From Psychromonas antarctica (lineage in GTDB: Bacteria; Pseudomonadota; Gammaproteobacteria; Enterobacterales; Psychromonadaceae): DNA of 64,000 bases. Within the stretch, counting starts at the first letter, position 1; the number at the start of each line of letters is the position of its first letter. The notes below the pieces were generated by a model, which was not told the DNA's origin, did no database searches, and saw only the letters and a program-made list of their open reading frames with translations. Position numbers and translations under genes: made by a program. The stretch lies in assembly GCF_022267535.1 (NCBI RefSeq), contig NZ_JAHNZV010000004.1:40188-104187 (forward strand), given 5' to 3'. Below are positions 1 through 9,700 of this stretch, one piece after another.

Positions 1-2
1 AA

Positions 3-1451
3 GAGCAAATCACAGGCACAGATGGCGTGGCCGCTTGGGCGGAAACCATTAAAGTCCCAGTATTTAATGATCAGCACCAAGTTATGGGTACGGCAGGCAT
101 GGCGCGGGATATTACGCAAAGAAAAAATGCCGAGTATAAATTGATCCATATTGCTTACCATGACGATCTGACTAACCTTCCAAACAGAACCTCTTTTCAC
201 ATAAAAATAAATAAGCTACTAAACCTTAATAACTGTGCTGTAGCGGTTATTTTATTCGATCTCAATAATTTTAAAACAATTAATGACAGTTTAGGTCATA
301 GCAGCGGCGACCAAGCGCTTCTGCAAATATCACAACGATTGAAATCCTTAGTTGATGAGAATACGATCGTCGCTCGATTAAGTGGTGATGAATTTGCTAT
401 CGCGCATAACTATTCAAAATTAGAAAATTCACTCGAAAAACTGCAAGTTAACCTGCTTCAACAATTTGACATTCCCGTCGCACTGAAAGAGATAAACTAC
501 GATATTAGTGCCAGTTTTGGTGTTGCTGTTGCCCCCCAAGATGGACGTGATTATGAAACCCTCTTAAAACACGCTGATTTAGCCATGTCTCAAGGCAAAA
601 AACATAAGAACAAACATTGTGTTTATTTTATCCAGAAATTTGCCGATGAATTACTCCATAAGATGAAGCTATCTAATCAGTTATACCATGCTATAACAAA
701 CCAAGAGCTCAGTTTAGTGTATCAGCCTAAAATTGATTCAAGTACAGAGAAATTGATAGGAAGTGAGGCGCTGCTGCGTTGGGAAATAGAGGATGGACAA
801 TGGATTTCACCGTTCGATTTTATTCCGATTGCAGAGAAGAATGGTTTTATTATTGAATTGGGTAATTGGGTCATAAAAACAGTCCTACAACAAATCAGAA
901 ACTGGCTTGATAATAAGTTTGAAGTGGTTCCTGTGTCGATCAATGTATCAGCTATTCAACTGCGTCAACCGACTTTTTCTGAGTATCTATTTCAACAACT
1001 TGAACGCTATCAAATACCAGGCCATTTACTCGAGCTAGAACTGACAGAAGGAGTGCTGATGGAAAATATCGAGCAAACCACTGGTCTACTTAATAAAATA
1101 CGTAAAAAAAGGATAGCAATTAGTATTGATGACTTTGGCACAGGTTATTCCAGCTTATCTTATCTGCCCAAGTTACCGATCGATATTTTAAAGATAGACC
1201 GAGCATTTATTACCAATATTCATCGTAATATCGATAACCAAAAAATAGTGCAAACCATTGTCAGCCTTGCCAATAACTTTAATCTCTCGGTAATTGCTGA
1301 AGGTGTCGAAACAGCCGATGAACTAACGGCGACAATAAGCTGCGGTATTAACAATATTCAAGGCTATTATTATTCACGCCCACTTGCCGTTTCTGAATTA
1401 GAAAAAAGATGGCTCAGGCATGCAGATAACGAAATCGAGGCATCGCTTTAA
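3..1451 (+). CDS. PAS-GGDEF-EAL cyclic-di-GMP protein (5' end outside window)
   Basis: The reading frame is open to the left edge, so the true start is upstream. The visible part begins inside a PAS/PAC domain (ending MARDITQRKNAE), then a GGDEF domain and an EAL domain. The GGDEF signature is altered to RLSGDEF. The EAL domain looks intact, with SEALLRW, DDFGTGYSSL and the KIDRAF region. From these motifs the protein probably hydrolyses c-di-GMP, while cyclase activity is doubtful or regulatory. No membrane segment is visible in this part; any would lie in the missing N-terminus. An internal GTG at 27 is only the first possible start in the window. Function at family level is secure; the signal sensed is unknown. 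Confidence 0.9.
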   Translation, partial: EQITGTDGVAAWAETIKVPVFNDQHQVMGTAGMARDITQRKNAEYKLIHIAYHDDLTNLPNRTSFHIKINKLLNLNNCAVAVILFDLNNFKTINDSLGHSSGDQALLQISQRLKSLVDENTIVARLSGDEFAIAHNYSKLENSLEKLQVNLLQQFDIPVALKEINYDISASFGVAVAPQDGRDYETLLKHADLAMSQGKKHKNKHCVYFIQKFADELLHKMKLSNQLYHAITNQELSLVYQPKIDSSTEKLIGSEALLRWEIEDGQWISPFDFIPIAEKNGFIIELGNWVIKTVLQQIRNWLDNKFEVVPVSINVSAIQLRQPTFSEYLFQQLERYQIPGHLLELELTEGVLMENIEQTTGLLNKIRKKRIAISIDDFGTGYSSLSYLPKLPIDILKIDRAFITNIHRNIDNQKIVQTIVSLANNFNLSVIAEGVETADELTATISCGINNIQGYYYSRPLAVSELEKRWLRHADNEIEASL

Positions 1452-1470
1452 CGGCGCCATTATCCGTGAC

Positions 1471-1992
1471 CTATCTGCTAGTGCGCGATTTTGAATTGCT
1501 TTTTAAAGGCACTTTTGCGGCAACAACGATAAATCTGGCGCCTTCTTCACCCGCTTCAACAAAATGGCTTTCTCCTGGTTGAATCAGATGTGTATCTCCG
1601 GGGGTTATGATTTGAGTTATCACTTTCCCCTCTTTATCTATTAACCCAATGGTTAATTGCCCTTCTAGCAGATAGTAAATCTCTTCGCTATCAAGATGGG
1701 TATGTAACCCCACGCTGGCATTAGGTGCTAAACTTGAATCCATAAATAGCTCGATACTACTTTTTAATAACCCTTCCTGCTTATCAGGCTGTTCGTTATA
1801 TAACCATTTGCCCACTAATTCCCCACTCCCTTGCTGTCCCTTGGGGGCTTCGCTATTTTTATGAGCAGGTAAATAAAGGACATTCGCGATCCCCTCTTTC
1901 ATCTTAAAACGCGTACTATTTTCAGCGCATTGTTGAGTATATACAGGAACATCCCCGCTATGAAACGCGTCTTCAGTTAAAATTTTAGTCAT
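1471..1992 (-). CDS. cupin-domain protein
   Basis: A 173-residue protein with one cupin beta-barrel. Cupin motif 1 is visible near residue 97 (GLHTHLDSEEIYYLLEG, with the His-x-His and Glu metal ligands). Motif 2 follows near residue 138 (PGESHFVEAG, with the last His ligand). A metal-binding small cupin is therefore likely; substrate and reaction cannot be read from sequence. It converges with the preceding GGDEF-EAL gene and is divergent from the HAD phosphatase gene, about 100 bp away, so it is probably a single-gene unit. Confidence 0.8.
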   Translation of the reverse strand: MTKILTEDAFHSGDVPVYTQQCAENSTRFKMKEGIANVLYLPAHKNSEAPKGQQGSGELVGKWLYNEQPDKQEGLLKSSIELFMDSSLAPNASVGLHTHLDSEEIYYLLEGQLTIGLIDKEGKVITQIITPGDTHLIQPGESHFVEAGEEGARFIVVAAKVPLKSNSKSRTSR

Positions 1993-2095
1993 ACCAATCT
2001 CTCTTGTTATGTTGGTTATAGCAATTTGACTCGTTAGATGCTCTAAGCCGATTTTTATTGTATATTATCCTGCTCATTTACCAATAGGAATCAGA

Positions 2096-2755
2096 ATGAA
2101 TTATCAAGCTGCTGTTTTTGATATGGATGGACTGCTTTTAGATACAGAAAGAGTGTGCCAACAAGCATTTCGTGACGCATGCATAAGTCTATCTTTACCT
2201 ATGTTAGAAGAGGTCTATTTAGGGATTATCGGCTGTAATGCCGAGGGTATTAAAGAGGTGATTTGTAATGGTTATGGAGCAGATCTTGATTATGAAGCAT
2301 TACGTGTTGAATGGATGGGCCGCTATCACCCGATTGTTGAGCAACAAGCTATTCCAGTGAAAGAGGGAGTTATAGCGCTGCTCAACTACTTAAAAGCACA
2401 ACAGATTCCGATTGCAGTTGCCACATCAACCCATAAAGAACTGGCCATTACTAAATTAAAATTAGCAGGATTGCTGGAATATTTTGAGCAAATTAGTGCG
2501 GGTTGTGAAGTAACCCATGGCAAGCCTAGTCCGGAGATATTTCTACTTGCAGCAAAGCGCTTAAATACATTACCGCAACAGTGCCTCGCTTTTGAAGATT
2601 CCAGTAACGGCGTACGCGCCGCAATGGCGGCCGGCATGCAGGTTTACCATGTTCCGGATTTAGTCAGACCCAGTGATGATATTATCGCCCTAGGCCATAC
2701 CATTAGTGATTCGTTAACAGATGCTTTAGATCATCTAAAAGCGCGCAATAATTAG
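2096..2755 (+). CDS. HAD-family phosphatase (beta-phosphoglucomutase-like subgroup)
   Basis: A 219-residue haloacid-dehalogenase hydrolase with all four motifs: I FDMDGLLLDTE (nucleophile and acid Asp), II VATSTHK (Thr/Ser), III GKPSPEIF (Lys) and IV AFEDSSNGVRAA (acidic Mg2+ site). The cap inserted after motif I and the GxKPxPE motif place it with the YcjU/YniC/beta-PGM-like phosphatases, which act on small sugar phosphates. The exact substrate is not predictable. The ATG follows an AGGAATC-like ribosome-binding site. Confidence 0.85.
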   Translation: MNYQAAVFDMDGLLLDTERVCQQAFRDACISLSLPMLEEVYLGIIGCNAEGIKEVICNGYGADLDYEALRVEWMGRYHPIVEQQAIPVKEGVIALLNYLKAQQIPIAVATSTHKELAITKLKLAGLLEYFEQISAGCEVTHGKPSPEIFLLAAKRLNTLPQQCLAFEDSSNGVRAAMAAGMQVYHVPDLVRPSDDIIALGHTISDSLTDALDHLKARNN

Positions 2756-2833
2756 TCGCTATCAGAAAAGGGCTATTCCTAGATTACAAAGAGCGATCTG
2801 ATTCGATTAACTCTATTTTATTTTTTATCGATC

Positions 2834-3118
2834 TTAATTAAGCACTGTGCCACCTCTTCTTGGCGTTGTTGTTCTGCTTCCACCACCACGGATCGCTAAG
2901 GCAGCTTTTAATTTGCCATTATTAACAGCCAGTAAAAAGGCCGTAGTCTCCTCGATATCGGCGTGGTAAGTTTTTTAAAACCAGACTGGATGAATGCCTC
3001 ACCCTCCTGACGCAGCACATTGTATAGTGAAGGCATCGACATTTAGGAGAGGTAAATAGTGCGAGGTCTGCTCTTTGGTTACTGGGAAGTGACAAGCAAC
3101 ACCATTTAAATTCAACAT
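2834..3118 (-). pseudogene. degraded ORF of unknown function
   Basis: On the minus strand an ATG at 3118 has a good ribosome-binding site (AAGGTGATT) and opens a frame that stops after about 40 codons. Coding-like sequence continues in other frames, including a stretch reading YHADIEETTAFLLAVNNGK that ends at a TAA at 2834. This looks like a small gene broken by at least one frameshift. I do not recognise the family. The 500-bp gap between the HAD gene and the next gene holds nothing else I can name. Confidence 0.4.
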
Positions 3119-3263
3119 AATAATCACCTTAGCTGCGCCTATGGTGTTAATTTAGTCGAATAAGTTGAAGATAAATAAAAGGCGTCAACCCTTAACAAAA
3201 ACCAACATATCGTTAACATAGCGGTTCTTTAGTTGGAGCTAAATGGTGGCTCTTGTGGAGCTT

Positions 3264-3917
3264 TTATAAACCAATGCTTTCCAAGATATCTAAAAATACC
3301 GATTCGCGGTTTTTACTGGTCAGTGCCGGATATAAACGGCATAAACGGATGGCATTACCAAACTTATCTTTGCCAATCACACTTAACACCCGGGTAAACA
3401 GCTGTTCATCGAGATGGAATGTTTTTACTGCATGGGTGACGGCATCATCTAGGCTAACATAGGTGACCCCATCAAAATCAAAACTCTCATGTTCACTTTC
3501 AATAATGAGTTTTTCATTAGCGATCACGAGTGGCCATCCTTGGTAATTTATGCGCCCTTGCATCATCTCAAACATGAACCAAGCGCTACGTTTAAATCCT
3601 TCAAAAGCACTACCCTCCAGTTGCGACTCTGCAAGTTCCTGCTTAGTCCAGTTTGATCCTATGCTGAGGATTTTCTGATGTTTGACTACTAATGCTTTTT
3701 TTATTGCATCTCGATAGGCATAAAGCGAGCTAAATGCACTACGTTTAATAATCGCAGCACACTCATCACAGCTCGGTAGGCAAATTGGGCTGTGCGTGAG
3801 CAAGCTCTCTTCGCTGTTATATTTCGGAAAGTTGATAATTTGATCTTTAGGCTCGCCACAAAACCAACAGGTGGCACGGTAGTTAAAGGGGATTTCAATA
3901 ACGGGATAACGGTTCAT
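3264..3917 (-). CDS. conserved-looking hypothetical protein with N-terminal Cys pairs
   Basis: A 217-residue soluble protein that I do not recognise. The N-terminus carries two cysteine pairs, CWFCGEP near residue 17 and a CLPSCDEC region near residue 47, which could form a zinc ribbon. The remainder is mixed alpha/beta with no catalytic motif I can name and no signal peptide or membrane segment. It stands alone between a degraded ORF and a diguanylate cyclase gene. A metal-binding or nucleic-acid-associated role would be inference only. Confidence 0.7.
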   Translation of the reverse strand: MNRYPVIEIPFNYRATCWFCGEPKDQIINFPKYNSEESLLTHSPICLPSCDECAAIIKRSAFSSLYAYRDAIKKALVVKHQKILSIGSNWTKQELAESQLEGSAFEGFKRSAWFMFEMMQGRINYQGWPLVIANEKLIIESEHESFDFDGVTYVSLDDAVTHAVKTFHLDEQLFTRVLSVIGKDKFGNAIRLCRLYPALTSKNRESVFLDILESIGL

Positions 3918-4111
3918 GCTTTTCCATAATATAACGAGAGAAGTGCTAAGGTTACATTTAGTCGCTTAAAAACACCACTTAAGCAGCGCTTAAACCGATA
4001 AAAAACTATTATAACAACAACCCGATAGGGTTAATAAAGAACTAACTTGAGGACAAAAGTCACGGCGCTCAGATAGCAGAAAGGATTTAAATTTTTAGCG
4101 CTGACTGATAT

Positions 4112-5401
4112 TTAATCTGCTACACAGATCCGATTTTTACCGCTGTTTTTGGCGCGATAAAGCGCTTTATCTGCACGCGAAAAGAGCATGTCAAAATGAC
4201 TATCAGAGGGTTTGAAAGTCGCAATACCAATGCTTATTGTAACCTGTACTTTATCGCCTTGAACACTTGTGATTATCTGTTTTTCTTGTAGTGAACGTAT
4301 CCGCTCGGCTAAAACCATCGCTTGCTTACTATTAGTTTCAGGTAAACAGATAGAAAACTCTTCGCCACCAGTACGCGATAAAATATCTTCACTGCGCACA
4401 TTAGCGGCAAGATTCGTACTTAGTGCAATTAAGACCTGATCACCAACGGGGTGGCCATAACTATCATTAACTAACTTAAAATTGTCGATATCAAGGGTTA
4501 TGACTGCCATCGACAACTTGTGCCGTTGGGCACGAAAATATTCTCGCTCAGCATGGTCGACAAAATAGCGACGGTTATTTAATTCAGTTAAGAAGTCGGT
4601 ATTGGCTTGTTTTTGCAGCGCCTCTTTGAGTTTGTAAAATTCTGTCATATCAGTAGAAAAGCCAATAACCGCGGAGGTTGTATCATCTATTTGATAAGGT
4701 ATTTTCACACTATGATAGTAGTTAGTTATACCTTCTGCATTTATAAAACGCTCTTCAACGGTTTGCTTTTTTTGTGTATCCAGCACTTTTTGATCTGCGA
4801 CCCAAAAACTATCCGCAACCTTTTGAGAAAATAGTTCGGTATCTTTTTTTCCTGATATTTGATCTGCTGGCAGGCCAATAAACTCCGCTGTTTTACGGTT
4901 CACATAGCGAAAATTACGGGTGCTATCTTTCATATAAATATGTGCATCGACATTATCTAACACCGCATCCAATAAATGTTTTTGCTCTTTGATAATAATG
5001 TCCTGCTTTTTCTGATCGGTGATATCCGTAGAAATACCACACATGCCAATGACCTTACCTTGCTTATCATGTAATGGTTTTTTTATGGTTTTGAAAATAC
5101 GATTTTCCGCAAGCCCCTTAACACCATTCAAATCCACAGTTTCAAGGGTAAGATTCTCCCTCATCACCTTTTGGTCGTTACGGCATAATTTATCAGTAGA
5201 GGTTAAATCAAAAAAATGGCCCGTCTTCTTGCCAATAACCTGATCGCAACGCTTATTGAATAGTTTCAGGAAAGGTTGGTTACAAAATGTGTAGCTCCCG
5301 TGCACATCTTTAGTATAAATATAGGCACCAACTTCATTTAATACACTTTGCAATGCATCTACTTTAAGCAGCAGTTTATCCACAATTAACCCCTCGGCCA
5401 T
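4112..5401 (-). CDS. PAS-PAS-GGDEF diguanylate cyclase
   Basis: A 429-residue protein with two PAS/PAC modules (about residues 12-130 and 140-255; PAC ends read GISTDITDQKK and GFSTDMTEFYK) followed by a GGDEF domain. The active-site motif is RTGGEEF. An inhibitory I-site RSED lies exactly five residues before it, so a functional, product-inhibited cyclase is expected. There are no membrane segments, so sensing is cytoplasmic, perhaps through a PAS-bound cofactor. The ATG at 5401 has only a weak ribosome-binding site. Confidence 0.9.
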   Translation of the reverse strand: MAEGLIVDKLLLKVDALQSVLNEVGAYIYTKDVHGSYTFCNQPFLKLFNKRCDQVIGKKTGHFFDLTSTDKLCRNDQKVMRENLTLETVDLNGVKGLAENRIFKTIKKPLHDKQGKVIGMCGISTDITDQKKQDIIIKEQKHLLDAVLDNVDAHIYMKDSTRNFRYVNRKTAEFIGLPADQISGKKDTELFSQKVADSFWVADQKVLDTQKKQTVEERFINAEGITNYYHSVKIPYQIDDTTSAVIGFSTDMTEFYKLKEALQKQANTDFLTELNNRRYFVDHAEREYFRAQRHKLSMAVITLDIDNFKLVNDSYGHPVGDQVLIALSTNLAANVRSEDILSRTGGEEFSICLPETNSKQAMVLAERIRSLQEKQIITSVQGDKVQVTISIGIATFKPSDSHFDMLFSRADKALYRAKNSGKNRICVAD

Positions 5402-5621
5402 TACTAATTATCGCCCAATATGGCTCTTAATCTAACGTTCTCATTAAATAAGCAAGTATTACGCCACATTCTATAATGTGTAAAACCCAGTTATTTTGTC
5501 AATTGCAAAGACACGCCTTTAAAAATAGGGGATAATCCGCGACAAGTAAAAATTAGATGGGCAAATAGTATACGATATTAGCCTCTGATTGAACCAATTA
5601 TTGCTTTAGGAAACATTATTT

Positions 5622-6254
5622 ATGTCCCAAGTTGGCACGCTTTATATCGTATCGGCCCCAAGCGGCGCAGGAAAATCCAGCCTGATCAACGCCCTATTAA
5701 CTGAACCAAGAGATTGGAAAGTACAAGTTTCTGTTTCCCATACCACTCGCTCACCTAGAGTGGGAGAACAAGATGGTGAGCATTATCATTTTGTGGATGT
5801 AAATAAATTTAAGCAGTTAATTAAAGAAAATGCTTTTTTTGAATGGGCACTGGTATTTGGCAATTATTACGCTACCTCACGAATAGCTATTGAACAAGCA
5901 TTAGCACAAGGAATTGATATTTTTTTGGATATCGATTGGCAAGGCGCACGACAAGTACGGGAAATGATGCCCCAAGCAAAAAGTGTTTTTATTCTGCCAC
6001 CTAGCCGCGCAGAATTAGAAGCGCGCCTCAATAAACGCGGTCAGGATAGCCACGAGATTATCACTAAACGTATGGCAGAGGCACAATCTGAAATGTCACA
6101 TTATGATGAGTACGATTATCTAATTATTAATGATGACTTTGAGCGCGCTAAGCAGGAATTCTCAGCTATCGTTAAATCACAGCGGAATAAGCTCGCAAAA
6201 CAAGCAATTAAGTATCAAGTAACCATTAATGAGCTGCTACAACAACAATCTTAA
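5622..6254 (+). CDS. gmk: guanylate kinase
   Basis: A 210-residue guanylate kinase that phosphorylates GMP/dGMP to GDP/dGDP with ATP, essential for GTP supply. The P-loop PSGAGKSS is at residues 11-18. The GMP-binding region with [14 protein letters not shown] and EHYHFV follows, then the DIDWQGA segment. Length matches bacterial Gmk. It lies 81 bp upstream of rpoZ in the same direction, the conserved gmk-rpoZ order of gammaproteobacteria. In many relatives spoT follows, but here rpoZ ends in a terminator and an antiporter gene comes next. Confidence 0.97.
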   Translation: MSQVGTLYIVSAPSGAGKSSLINALLTEPRDWKVQVSVSHTTRSPRVGEQDGEHYHFVDVNKFKQLIKENAFFEWALVFGNYYATSRIAIEQALAQGIDIFLDIDWQGARQVREMMPQAKSVFILPPSRAELEARLNKRGQDSHEIITKRMAEAQSEMSHYDEYDYLIINDDFERAKQEFSAIVKSQRNKLAKQAIKYQVTINELLQQQS

Positions 6255-6335
6255 AACGAAGTTGCTGGATCAAATCACATTTAACGCATATAATTAGCAC
6301 CCTTTTTTGTGTAATTAATTTTTTGGAGTTCAACA

Positions 6336-6611
6336 ATGGCACGTGTAACCGTTGAAGATGCAGTAAATGTAGTTGGTAACCGTTTTGATCTTATCTTAAT
6401 GGCATCTCGTCGAGCTCGCCAGCTTGCTACTCAAGGTAAAACACCTTTAGTTGAGCCAGAGAACGATAAACCTACTGTTATCGCGTTGCGTGAAATTGAA
6501 CTGAATCTCATTACTAATGAGTTAATGGATATTCAAGATCGTCAAGAGAAGAATGAGAAACACGCGGCTGAATTAGCCGCAGTGGCAGCCATTGCTGAAG
6601 GTCGTGGTTAA
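6336..6611 (+). CDS. rpoZ: RNA polymerase omega subunit
   Basis: A 91-residue omega subunit, which binds the beta' subunit and helps RNA polymerase assemble. It has the typical N-terminus ([10 protein letters not shown]) and the family core with [15 protein letters not shown], followed by an acidic/alanine-rich tail. TTTGGAGTTC provides a strong ribosome-binding site. It pairs with the upstream gmk, and a hairpin terminator lies 30 bp after the stop. Confidence 0.97.
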   Translation: MARVTVEDAVNVVGNRFDLILMASRRARQLATQGKTPLVEPENDKPTVIALREIELNLITNELMDIQDRQEKNEKHAAELAAVAAIAEGRG

Positions 6612-6640
6612 TAATATAAACCGAGCGGCTTAAAAATTAT

Positions 6641-6677
6641 AAAAAACGCCGAACATGCAGATGTCCGGCGTTTTTTT
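6641..6677 (+). terminator. rho-independent terminator of gmk-rpoZ
   Basis: A GC-rich stem (ACGCCGaACAT pairing with ATGTcCGGCGT, loop GCAG) is followed by a run of seven T. It lies just after rpoZ. Its presence also argues against the upstream start codons of the following antiporter ORF, which fall inside the hairpin. Confidence 0.85.
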
Positions 6678-6705
6678 ATATTCAATAAATAGGGATCTAT
6701 CTGTT

Positions 6706-7686
6706 GTGATAACGTTATTACTACCCACTCTGGCGATAATTAGCGGTTTCGCGCTGCTCATTTGGAGTGCCGATAAATTTGTTTTAGGCGCATCCAATAC
6801 GGCCCGTAGTTTTTCTATTTCACCTTTGATTGTCGGTGTCGTAATAGTAGGCTTAGGCACTTCTGCGCCAGAGATGCTAGTTTCGGCTATCGCAGCGGCA
6901 CAAGGTAAAACAGGCCTTTCTATCGGTAATGCCCTCGGTTCAAATATCACTAATATTGGCTTAATGTTAGGACTAACCGCACTCTTTTACCCGCTGCACA
7001 TCCACTCCAAGCTGATAAAACGTGAGATGCCAGTATTGCTCGCGATTATGGCCATTAGCCTATTTCTATTATGGGATCAGTATCTTAGCTTTTTTGACGG
7101 GCTGATATTAATCTCCATGATGTTTGCCATGTTGATTTACACTGTTTATGAAGCAAAAAGTCATGGCGATGATAAACTATCGCAAGAGAGACTCGATGAG
7201 CTGCCCGAAGAAGTAAGCAAGAAAGAGGCTATAAAATGGCTAATACTGGGTATTGTGCTATTAATCGCCTCCTCTCGTATTTTGGTGTGGGGTGCAGTTG
7301 AAATTGCTGAATATTTTGCCGTTAGTGATCTTATCATTGGCCTAACTATTGTCGCTATCGGCACCAGTCTACCAGAACTAGCAGCCACCATTACAGCTGC
7401 CCGTAAGAAAGAGTTTGATCTAGCAGTCGGTAATATTATCGGCTCTAATATCTTTAATCTATTAGGCGTAATGGCCCTGCCGGGTTTAATTAAACCTGGC
7501 GGCTTTGAACCAGAAGTCTTAACCCGTGATTATCCAGTAATGATAGCGTTAACCATTGCATTAATCATTTTTTCTATTTCATGGCGCAAAGGAAAAACAG
7601 GTGTATTAGGACGCGTAGAAGGTGCTCTTTTATTAGCGGGTTACTTTGCTTATATGCTGTGGTTATTTAAAGATATGCACGTTTAA
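6706..7686 (+). CDS. yrbG: calcium/sodium antiporter, CaCA family
   Basis: An inner-membrane cation exchanger with about ten hydrophobic segments and the two inverted alpha-repeats of the family: GTSAPEM with GNALGSNITN, and GTSLPEL with GNIIGSNIFN. I place the start at GTG 6706 (326 residues). It has AGGGAT upstream and gives the length of E. coli YrbG (about 325). The longer frame from ATG 6655 would begin inside the rpoZ terminator. Close resemblance to YrbG supports Na+/Ca2+ exchange; the physiological ion is inferred. Confidence 0.9.
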   Translation: MITLLLPTLAIISGFALLIWSADKFVLGASNTARSFSISPLIVGVVIVGLGTSAPEMLVSAIAAAQGKTGLSIGNALGSNITNIGLMLGLTALFYPLHIHSKLIKREMPVLLAIMAISLFLLWDQYLSFFDGLILISMMFAMLIYTVYEAKSHGDDKLSQERLDELPEEVSKKEAIKWLILGIVLLIASSRILVWGAVEIAEYFAVSDLIIGLTIVAIGTSLPELAATITAARKKEFDLAVGNIIGSNIFNLLGVMALPGLIKPGGFEPEVLTRDYPVMIALTIALIIFSISWRKGKTGVLGRVEGALLLAGYFAYMLWLFKDMHV

Positions 7687-7725
7687 AGAATAAATATTTA
7701 AAAGCTAGAAAACTGAAAGCTCAAC

Positions 7726-7763
7726 AAAAAAGGCGCTAAGGTTAATCACCTGAACGCCTTTTT
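7726..7763 (+). terminator. rho-independent terminator after antiporter gene
   Basis: AAAAAGGCG and CGCCTTTTT arms, with an inner GGT/ACC pairing, form a hairpin ending in a T tract 40 bp downstream of the antiporter stop. Confidence 0.75.
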
Positions 7764-8098
7764 AGATTATTTATAAGGAGTTGCTATCACTTTGCTACTC
7801 TAACTGTTAATTCAATGTCTTGTGCTTGATTGAATAAAGCAGGCCGTTCTGCTTTCGGTGTTGAAAACTAGTAACCGAAACCCATGAAAAACACGCCACT
7901 CACTAGATTTCCTAATGACACCCACAATAAGTTAACTTAAAAGCAGATTAAATATATTCTCAAAAAACTAACTAGGAAAACTTTATTAAAATTAATAACA
8001 TACCGAACAAAAGCTAAAAATTTTATTAACTATAGCCTTGTTATTAAAGTAGTAATATAAATATTAAGAGCAAACTAATAACGAAGAGGAAGTTGGTT
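7764..8098. other. intergenic region, nothing recognised
   Basis: This AT-rich gap lies between the antiporter terminator and the DUF523 gene. I see no ORF with a ribosome-binding site, no strong hairpin and no recognisable operator. It presumably holds the promoter of the DUF523 gene. Confidence 0.5.
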
Positions 8099-8572
8099 AT
8101 GCCTGAAGAGGGTTGCAACATATTAATCAGTGCCTGTTTATTAGGTGAACGGGTTCGTTATGATGCTCAAATAAACAAACTTAAGCATTGCATGATTGAT
8201 AACTGGTTAGCACAAGGTTGCCTATTAAGCTGCTGTCCTGAAGTATGCGGCGGTTTAGCGACACCGCGCCCGGCAGCTGAAATCCAGAAGGATGGTTCGA
8301 TTAAAACAGAAGCGGGTGAAGATGTCAGTGGCGCATTTAAAAAGGGCGCGCTAAAAACGCTGCAGCTCGCTTTAGAAAATAATATTAAGATCGCAATCTT
8401 AACAGAAAAAAGCCCCTCATGCGGCAGCTCACAAATTTATAATGGCCGCTTTGAACGCCGATTAATCAACGGGAAGGGGTTAACTACGCAATTATTAGAA
8501 GCGCACGGTATTAAGGTTTTTAACCAATTTCAGTTAGCCCAGATTCCAACTTATTTAAATAGCCTGAAATAA
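8099..8572 (+). CDS. DUF523 family protein
   Basis: A 157-residue DUF523 protein with the family's conserved elements: SACLLGERVRYD at the N-terminus, a Cys cluster in LLSCCPEVCGGLATPRPAAE, and EKSPSCGS with following YNGRF. The conserved cysteines suggest metal or Fe-S binding, but no function is established to my knowledge. I chose ATG 8099 because GAAGAGGAA lies at good spacing; the TTG at 8093 would overlap that site. Confidence 0.85.
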   Translation: MPEEGCNILISACLLGERVRYDAQINKLKHCMIDNWLAQGCLLSCCPEVCGGLATPRPAAEIQKDGSIKTEAGEDVSGAFKKGALKTLQLALENNIKIAILTEKSPSCGSSQIYNGRFERRLINGKGLTTQLLEAHGIKVFNQFQLAQIPTYLNSLK

Positions 8573-8725
8573 ACCTAGTTTAAAGCGATAGTTCTCTCTT
8601 CCGCGTTAATGTTGTAGATTATATTTATATACACAATTAACATAGGCGCGATAAAAATATATTACTGCCGAGATACGCTAATAGCTTATAGGTATAATAA
8701 CTAGTTTACTCGAAGGATCACTGCA

Positions 8726-9700
8726 ATGCTTCCCATGTGCCCATTTCTCAATACTACAAATGCAATGATTAATTTTAAGCTTGCAGCGATAATAACTCTG
8801 CTAGTTATCTGTTTTATGCCCCATAACTTATCCGCGCAAGAAGCCTCAAATAAGACAATAGGAAAAACATTAGTCATTGGTAAAGTAAGTGGATCGCCCA
8901 AAAAACATCTTAAATCCCTAAAATTGCTGGCTAATTACCTTGTTTCTCATATGCAGGATCTTGGTTATACAAAAGGCAAGGTATTACTTTCTCGCAGCGA
9001 ACAAGAGCTCGCCAGACACTTACAGCAAGGTGAGATTGATCTCGTGACTGAAACGCCATTTTCAACCATGTATCTTCTAGCAGAGGCGGGGGTAGAGCCT
9101 ATTTTGCGTAAATGGAAAAAAGGCATAGCAGAATATCATTCAGTTATTTTTGTACGTAAGGATAGCGGTATTAATAGGTTGCAAGATTTAAAAGGGAAAA
9201 CTATCGCATTTGAGGATCCTAATTCCACAGTTGCATACTATATACCCGCCTATGATCTGATTACGGCAGGACTAAATTTAGAGCAGCTTAACTCACCACG
9301 GGAAAAAGCAAAAACAGATTTTGCCGGTTATATTTTCTCTCAGCAGGTGATTAACACCTCGCTTTGGGTGCATAAAGGGCGTGTTAATGCAGGGGCAATG
9401 AGTAATCTAGATTGGCAAAAAAATGACCGAATGCCTGACAGTTTTCACCCTGATTTAAAAATAATTCATAGAAGCATCTCTATTCCGCGAGCCATAGAAG
9501 TACTCCGTAAGGGGTTACCCTTTGCGGTCAAAGCGCGCATAAAAATTCTGATGCTTAATATTGATAAAGATCCTGATGCCGATGAGATCCTCAGAAGCTA
9601 TCAACAAACCCGAAATTTCGATGAATTAAACGGACAAACATTAAGCCGCTCGAATAAAGTTGATAAGCGACTAAACATAGTCGATGAAGCGACCCAGTAA
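8726..9700 (+). CDS. PhnD-like periplasmic substrate-binding protein
   Basis: A 324-residue exported protein. A hydrophobic signal segment at residues 16-33 (AAIITLLVICFMPHNLSA) precedes a periplasmic binding fold. Family features include a GxxDLVTETPFS segment near residue 100 and DLKGKTIAFEDPNSTVAYYIP near residue 157, typical of phosphate/phosphite/phosphonate (PhnD-like) binding proteins. No ABC permease or ATPase follows. Instead the stop overlaps the start of a membrane diguanylate cyclase (TAATG). I infer that it senses a ligand and controls the cyclase rather than feeding a transporter. The ligand is unknown. Confidence 0.85.
   Translation: MLPMCPFLNTTNAMINFKLAAIITLLVICFMPHNLSAQEASNKTIGKTLVIGKVSGSPKKHLKSLKLLANYLVSHMQDLGYTKGKVLLSRSEQELARHLQQGEIDLVTETPFSTMYLLAEAGVEPILRKWKKGIAEYHSVIFVRKDSGINRLQDLKGKTIAFEDPNSTVAYYIPAYDLITAGLNLEQLNSPREKAKTDFAGYIFSQQVINTSLWVHKGRVNAGAMSNLDWQKNDRMPDSFHPDLKIIHRSISIPRAIEVLRKGLPFAVKARIKILMLNIDKDPDADEILRSYQQTRNFDELNGQTLSRSNKVDKRLNIVDEATQ

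Noticed and set aside
6655..6705. Longer N-terminus of the calcium/sodium antiporter from ATG 6655
   Set aside because: The start would lie inside the rpoZ terminator; GTG 6706 has a ribosome-binding site and gives the family length.
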